A stretch of 64,000 nucleotides of DNA, from the NCBI GenBank assembly GCA_019510125.1, contig JAEKKX010000012.1:1-64000 (forward strand). Direction: 5' to 3'. Positions 59,904 to 64,000 of this stretch are shown in pieces. A model generated the notes under the pieces. That model ran no database searches. It was not told where the DNA came from and saw only the letters and a program-made list of their open reading frames with translations. The DNA is from Lysobacterales bacterium (GTDB taxonomy: Bacteria > Pseudomonadota > Gammaproteobacteria > Xanthomonadales > Xanthomonadaceae). A program made the position numbers and the translations under genes. Numbering within the stretch: the stretch's first letter is position 1; every line of letters begins with the position of its first letter.

Positions 59904-60152
59904 TCAGACGATCCCGCCGCCCAGGCTCAGGCGCACCAGCGCGACGGCGATGACGATGCCGTTGAGCACCAGCCCGGCCTTGGCGCGGCCGTTCTTGCCG
60001 CTGGGGGTGAGCAGGACGCCCAGCGCGGCGATGATGGCGCCGACGCCGGCGAACGGGATCCACAGCCAGTTGAGCCAGCCCAGCAGCGGGATCAGGCCGA
60101 CGAACATCAGCAGCATCGCGACGATGCCCCAGAGCAGGCTGATCAGACCCAT
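59904..60152 (-). CDS. Small membrane protein, DUF4190-like
   Basis: An 82-residue protein with two or three hydrophobic segments (MGLISLLWGIVAMLLMFVGL, then GVGAIIAALGVLLTPSGK and GLVLNGIVIAVALVRL). The GxNGRAKAGLVLNGI stretch is typical of DUF4190-type small membrane proteins. Function unknown. ATG 60152. Alone between the ABC operon and the pigment genes. Confidence 0.75.
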   Translation of the reverse strand: MGLISLLWGIVAMLLMFVGLIPLLGWLNWLWIPFAGVGAIIAALGVLLTPSGKNGRAKAGLVLNGIVIAVALVRLSLGGGIV

Positions 60153-60237
60153 GGCGGTGTTTCCCTCGGAAAGGACCGCGAAAGCGCGGCCGGCGACCGC
60201 AAGATGACTGCGCAATGCCTCGGATTCAAGTGTCGTG

Positions 60238-60345
60238 GGGCGGGCCCTGGCCCGCCATTGCGACGTTTCGGCTTGCACCGCCGGAGGATCGAAGCCTTCC
60301 AGTCACCACGACCCCGATCAGGCGCCGGGCCAGGGCTCGCCCTGC
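60238..60345. repeat. Inverted-repeat element (GGGCGGGCCCTGGCCCGCC type)
   Basis: Arms near 60238-60256 and 60321-60345, imperfect. It fills most of the 211-base gap between the small membrane protein gene and xanB2. Third repeat family of this window. Confidence 0.7.
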
Positions 60346-60363
60346 GGATCGCACGCCTCCGGT

Positions 60364-61386
60364 TCAGGCATGCACGCCGTCGATCTCCACCGCCAGTTCG
60401 CGGCGGCAGATCGCGGCGTGCAGCACCACCCGCGGCACGCTGCTGCCGAAGCGGGCGTCGAGCGCCCGGGCGACGACCGGCAGGTCCTCGGCGTCGCGGA
60501 CGTAGACCTTCAGCCGGGTGCCGCTGCCGAAGCCCGCGGGCAGGCCCGGCGCATGGCGGCGGGCCTCGGCGAGCAGGGCGTCGAAGTTGGCGAAGGTCTC
60601 GCCGATCTGCATCAGCAGTTCGCCGGCGTGCTGCGAGGCGTGGCCGACCACGCTGGCGGTGCCCGACAGCAGCAGCGGCATGGTGCTGCCCGGCGGCGGC
60701 AGCATCGCGCGGGCGAAGCTGGGCGACTGCGGGCCGTACTGGCGCGGGTACTTGTAGGCGCTGACCTGGCGCGGATTCTCCACCGGCGTGCCGCGGCGGT
60801 CGGCCGACAGCCAGTACACCTGCAGCGTGCGGCGGCCGTCGCAGCGGCCGATCGCGGTGGCGGCCGGCAGTTCCGAGGTGTCGAAGCTGCCCAGGCCGCG
60901 GGCGCGGCCGACGCAGAAGCGGCGATAGCGCTCGGCATCGCCGTCGCCGAGGGTGATCGCGTCGAGGTAGTTCCACATCCGCAGCAGGTGCGGGGTGCGG
61001 CTGCCGCCGACGAACTCGACCATGCGCCGGTAGGCGCGCTCGGCCGCGTCGCTGATGTCGCTGTGGTCGGGATGCTCGCCCGGCGCCTCGTCGATCTCGA
61101 TCGCGCCGAAGGTCAGGTGGCCGTCGCTGGCCCAGCGCACGATGCCGCGCTCGGCGTCGCCGTCGCGGCCGCAGTCGACCGGGCCGGCGCTGCGCCAGTG
61201 CTCGAACGGCGCCACGCCCCACGGCTGCAGCGGCACCCGCAGGTAGCGCGGGTCGTCGCAGTCCGGGGCATCGTTGCCGAAACCGAACACGGCCAGGGTG
61301 TCGGCGCCCAGCAGCGCTTCCGGCGAAGGCGCCTGCAGGTAGTCGACCGACAGCGCGAAGGGAGGATGTTGCAGGGGACGACTCAT
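60364..61386 (-). CDS. xanB2: Chorismatase/3-hydroxybenzoate synthase (XanB2-like)
   Basis: A 340-residue enzyme of the FkbO/Hyg5/XanB2 family that splits chorismate. In Xanthomonas it gives 3- and 4-hydroxybenzoate for xanthomonadin and ubiquinone. Start ATG 61386 (MSRPLQHPPFALSVDYL) overlaps the upstream flavoprotein stop (ATGA). Recognisable parts: FGAIEIDE, YRRMVEFVGGSRTPHLLRMWNY, GSFDTSELPAATAIG and the C-terminal RidA-like domain (LLLSGTASVVGHASQHAGEL, ARFGSSVPRVVLHAAICRRE), where the conserved His, Arg and Glu of the active site sit. Adjacent pigment genes support the assignment. Confidence 0.9.
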   Translation of the reverse strand: MSRPLQHPPFALSVDYLQAPSPEALLGADTLAVFGFGNDAPDCDDPRYLRVPLQPWGVAPFEHWRSAGPVDCGRDGDAERGIVRWASDGHLTFGAIEIDEAPGEHPDHSDISDAAERAYRRMVEFVGGSRTPHLLRMWNYLDAITLGDGDAERYRRFCVGRARGLGSFDTSELPAATAIGRCDGRRTLQVYWLSADRRGTPVENPRQVSAYKYPRQYGPQSPSFARAMLPPPGSTMPLLLSGTASVVGHASQHAGELLMQIGETFANFDALLAEARRHAPGLPAGFGSGTRLKVYVRDAEDLPVVARALDARFGSSVPRVVLHAAICRRELAVEIDGVHA

Positions 61387-62804
61387 GGAGATTCCCGTTG
61401 GAGGTCGCGGAGCGCCGCCGTCCCTGCGGCGTCCGGATGCAGCGTCTCGCCGCTGAAGCGGGCCCGGCGCTGGCGGCGGCGACGCCACCAGTCGCGCAGC
61501 GCCGCCGGCGCCATCGTCGCGGCGGTGAAGCGGTAGATCATGCGGAACGCGCGCAGCCGGCGCACGACGGCGGGGTTGTCGAACACGTCGCCGGCCAGCA
61601 TCGAGATCACCGCCTGCTCGATCTGCCAAACGTTGCGCGGATTGGCGAACAGGTGGCGCATCACCGGCGTGGTGAAGCGGTAGATGAACCAGGAGAACTC
61701 GCGCAGCCCGCGGTCGAAATCGCGCCGCAACGCGCGCTGCAGCGCCGCTTCCCGCGCGGGATCGCGCAGGATCGCGTCGACCATGTGCGCGGCGCGCTCG
61801 GCGCTGTGCATCGCCAGGTACACGCCCGAGGAGAAGATCGGGTCGATGAACACGTAGGCGTCGCCGACCGTGGTCCAGCCCGGCCCGGCCATCCGGGTCG
61901 AGACGTAGGAGTAGTTGCCGGTGGCGTGGACCGGGGCGATGCGCTCGGCGGCGTCCATGCGCGACCAGACCGTCGGCATGCCGCGCAGGGTGTCGAGCAG
62001 GAAGGCTTCGATGTCGCCGCGACGGCGCTTGAGGTGCTCGGGCGAACACACCGCGCCGATGCTCATCACGTCGTCCGGCAGCGGGATCAGCCACACCCAG
62101 CCATCGGCGAAGCGCTCGATGGTGATGTTGCCGGCGTTCTCGCCGTCGCGACGGCGCACGCCGCGGAAATGGCTGAACAGCGCCGCCGACTGGTGGCGCG
62201 GATTCTTCCGCTTCAGCTTGAGCCGGTTGCCGAGGAAGGTGTCGCGGCCGCTGGCGTCGATCAGGTAGCGCAGGTCGATCGCGTATTCGGCGCCGTCCGC
62301 GGCCCGGGCGCGGGCGCCCTGCGGGCGGCCGTCGGGGCCGAACTCGACCGCGGTGACGGCGATCCCGTCGCGGGCGTCGGCGCCGGCCTCGCGGGCGGCG
62401 TCGAACAGTTCGGCGTCGAAGCGGTCGCGGCGGACCTGGAAGGCGTGGGTGCAGCCGGGGGTCAGCGAGCGGTCGAACCTGAACACGTGGGTGTCGCCGT
62501 CGCGGTCCGCCGGCAGCGGGAAATCGGCGCCGATCTTGCGCACGCCGATCGCGGCGATCCGTTCGAGCACGCCCAGCCGTTCGAGGATCGGCAGGTTCAT
62601 CGGCAGCAGCGACTCGCCGATGTGGAAACGGGGGTGGCGGTCCTTCTCCAGCAGCAGCACGCGCCGTCCGGCACGCGCGAGCACGATCGCCGCGGCGCTG
62701 CCGGCGGGGCCGCCGCCGATGATCAGGACGTCGCATTCCAGGCGGGCCGGGGACGGTGTCGAAGGCACCATACGGTCGGCAATGTCGCCGGACGGAACGG
62801 TCAT
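61383..62804 (-). CDS. FAD-dependent oxidoreductase, tryptophan-halogenase-like (xanthomonadin locus)
   Basis: A 473-residue flavoprotein. The FAD motif is VLIIGGGPAGSAAAIVLARA near residue 25, and the halogenase-type motif WxWxIP is GWVWLIPLPDD. HFRGVRRRDGENAGNITIER and WTTVGDAYVFIDPIFSSG are typical of the group. I chose ATG 62804 (MTVPSGDIADRM); in-frame ATG 62837 is an alternative. In xanthomonadin and Lysobacter yellow-pigment loci a halogenase-like gene adds bromine or chlorine to the aryl polyene. The halide cannot be told from sequence. Overlaps xanB2 downstream; divergent from the ACP gene. Confidence 0.87.
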   Translation of the reverse strand: MTVPSGDIADRMVPSTPSPARLECDVLIIGGGPAGSAAAIVLARAGRRVLLLEKDRHPRFHIGESLLPMNLPILERLGVLERIAAIGVRKIGADFPLPADRDGDTHVFRFDRSLTPGCTHAFQVRRDRFDAELFDAAREAGADARDGIAVTAVEFGPDGRPQGARARAADGAEYAIDLRYLIDASGRDTFLGNRLKLKRKNPRHQSAALFSHFRGVRRRDGENAGNITIERFADGWVWLIPLPDDVMSIGAVCSPEHLKRRRGDIEAFLLDTLRGMPTVWSRMDAAERIAPVHATGNYSYVSTRMAGPGWTTVGDAYVFIDPIFSSGVYLAMHSAERAAHMVDAILRDPAREAALQRALRRDFDRGLREFSWFIYRFTTPVMRHLFANPRNVWQIEQAVISMLAGDVFDNPAVVRRLRAFRMIYRFTAATMAPAALRDWWRRRRQRRARFSGETLHPDAAGTAALRDLQRESP

Positions 62805-63019
62805 GTTCTTCTTGTTCGCGGTCAAGACTGGCATCATAACGCCTGGCGCGCCGCTGCCGCCCGGTCAGGGCGGCGCACAGGCTCCGGCGCGCCGTCCCCC
62901 ACGGGAGCCATCGCGCTCCGGAGCGTGTGCATCGCGAGGCCTCGTCGGGTCGTCCTGCGGACGGGCGGGCGGGGTCGTCCGCGTCTCTTTCCCGTTTTCG
63001 TGATTCCTGATGGTGAGCC

Positions 63020-63289
63020 ATGTCCGAAATGACTTCCGCCGAACGTGAGCTGGCGGACCTGCTGGTCGAAAGCCTGAACCTGGACGGCGTGTCCGCCGCC
63101 GAGATCGACCCCGAGGCCCCGCTGTTCGGCGCCGGCCTGGGGCTGGACTCGATCGATGCGCTGGAGCTGTCGCTGGCGATCAGCAAGAAGTACGGCTTCC
63201 AGTTGCGTTCGGACAACGACGACAACCGCCGGATCTTCGGCTCGCTGCGCGCCCTGTCGGCCCACATCGAACAGCACCGCGCCGTGTGA
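63020..63289 (+). CDS. xanC: Acyl carrier protein of the xanthomonadin locus (XanC-like)
   Basis: An 89-residue acyl carrier protein. The phosphopantetheine Ser is in GAGLGLDSIDALELSLAI (near residue 43), with the usual helical layout. It would carry the growing polyene chain. Start ATG 63020 with TGGTGAG before it. It overlaps the next gene (GTGA), forming a rightward operon that runs off the window, while the halogenase-like gene and xanB2 run leftward. Confidence 0.92.
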   Translation: MSEMTSAERELADLLVESLNLDGVSAAEIDPEAPLFGAGLGLDSIDALELSLAISKKYGFQLRSDNDDNRRIFGSLRALSAHIEQHRAV

Positions 63290-63996
63290 TCGCCGCGTCG
63301 AGACTGCTGCTGTTGCCCGGCTACGTGCTGCTGGCGCACCTGGCCGGCGCACGGCAGTCGCCGACCCTGGCCGTGCTCGCGCTGGCGGACCTGGCGCTGC
63401 TGGTGCTGATCGAGGGCTTGGCCGCGCGTCGTCCGTCGGCGTGGCTGGCGGCGGTCGCGGTCGCGGCCGTGCTGGTGCCGCTGGCCGGCTCGTCCTGGGC
63501 GCTGACCCCGCTGCTGCTGGTGCCGCCGCTGTTCACGGCGCTGATCGCCGGCTGCTTCCTGCGCAGCCTGCGCCCGGGCCGCGTGCCGCTGGTCCGCAAG
63601 GCGGTGGCGGCGCTGTACGGCACCACGCCCGACGGCCTGTCGCCGGCGCATCGCGCCTACACCCGGCGCCTGACCCTGGCCTGGGGGCTGATGCTCTCGC
63701 TGCTGACCGCGGTGAACCTGGTGCTGGCGCTGGTGGCGGTGCCCGACGGCCTGCTCGCCCGCGCCGGCGTCGCGGCGCCGTTCACGGTCACCGCCGAACA
63801 GTGGTCGCTGATCGCCAACGTCGCCAACTACGGCGTGCTGGGCGTGTTCGCGGTGGCCGAGTACCAGGTGCGCAAGCGCGTCTTCCCGGTCCGGCCGTAC
63901 CGCAACGCGATCGATTTCGCGCGTCGCATGGCGGCGCTGGGGCCGGCCTTCTGGCGCGATTTCTTCCGTTCAGACGATGTCGGGGCGCTGCGCTGA
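63286..63996 (+). CDS. Integral membrane protein of the xanthomonadin locus
   Basis: A 236-residue hydrophobic protein with GTG start 63286 overlapping the ACP stop. At least five membrane segments (LLLLPGYVLLAHLAG, LAVLALADLALLVLIEGL, LAAVAVAAVLVPLAGSSW, LTLAWGLMLSLLTAVNLVLA, WSLIANVANYGVLGVFAVAE). The middle FLRSLRPGRVPLVRKAVAAL is basic and conserved in COG4648-type proteins of aryl-polyene loci, which are sometimes labelled ketosynthase although no thiolase motif is visible. Role in pigment synthesis or membrane placement is inferred. The window ends four bases after its stop. Confidence 0.82.
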   Translation: MIAASRLLLLPGYVLLAHLAGARQSPTLAVLALADLALLVLIEGLAARRPSAWLAAVAVAAVLVPLAGSSWALTPLLLVPPLFTALIAGCFLRSLRPGRVPLVRKAVAALYGTTPDGLSPAHRAYTRRLTLAWGLMLSLLTAVNLVLALVAVPDGLLARAGVAAPFTVTAEQWSLIANVANYGVLGVFAVAEYQVRKRVFPVRPYRNAIDFARRMAALGPAFWRDFFRSDDVGALR

Positions 63997-64000
63997 CCGC

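Overview
The window is GC-rich chromosomal DNA from a Xanthomonadaceae-type gammaproteobacterium, most likely Lysobacter or a close relative (Luteimonas and similar genera remain possible). The evidence is the xanthomonadin-type pigment genes at the right edge, the smg-dprA-LysM-def-fmt-rsmB order, a protein ending in an XVIPCD (the type IV secretion signal of Xanthomonadales), secreted M4 and S8 peptidases, and repeated hairpin elements carrying GGAGCGACGTGAGTCGCGAC. This assignment rests on gene content only.

Layout. 1-8014 (minus): 5' part of a hybrid NRPS-PKS, A-PCP-KS-AT-ACP-aminotransferase-C-A(partial), preceded by two divergent alpha/beta-hydrolase genes (8011-9767). 10007-13850: M4 metalloprotease with a B-lectin tail, then a subtilase. 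13858-24091: two DUF4124 proteins, topA, GYF/RDD and pilin-like membrane proteins, smg, dprA, a LysM protein and def. 24257-28510: fmt, rsmB and a GT39-type transferase, separated by hairpin repeats. 28849-38168: an ABC-F protein, two glycosyltransferases with UDP-glucuronate decarboxylase, selO, a repeat-rich stretch holding a duplicated gene end, a third glycosyltransferase and a CDP-glycerol-transferase-like gene. 38277-44011: two PH-domain membrane proteins, a lipid A acyltransferase, dtd, rpoD with its terminator, and a CAU tRNA.

44129-51842 is the most striking part. A divergent XRE regulator is followed by a cytochrome P450, two tandem 31-residue peptide genes sharing a leader (MKKTICAMKAA) and an aromatic tail (WRWVxYHxI), a second P450, a MATE exporter and two M16 peptidase-family proteins. 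The junctions are ATGA or TGATG overlaps, except that each peptide gene is followed by a strong hairpin. I read this as a RiPP pathway: the P450s would oxidise or cross-link the aromatic tail, the M16 pair would remove the leader, and MATE would export the product. I do not recognise it as a described family.

52033-64000: a probable X-T4SS effector, a small membrane protein, aroE, a GNAT enzyme, hemB, a peptide-type ABC permease with a double ATPase whose linker is encoded by a repeat element, a small membrane protein, and the edge of the aryl-polyene (xanthomonadin) locus: chorismatase xanB2, a halogenase-like flavoprotein, an acyl carrier protein and a membrane protein.
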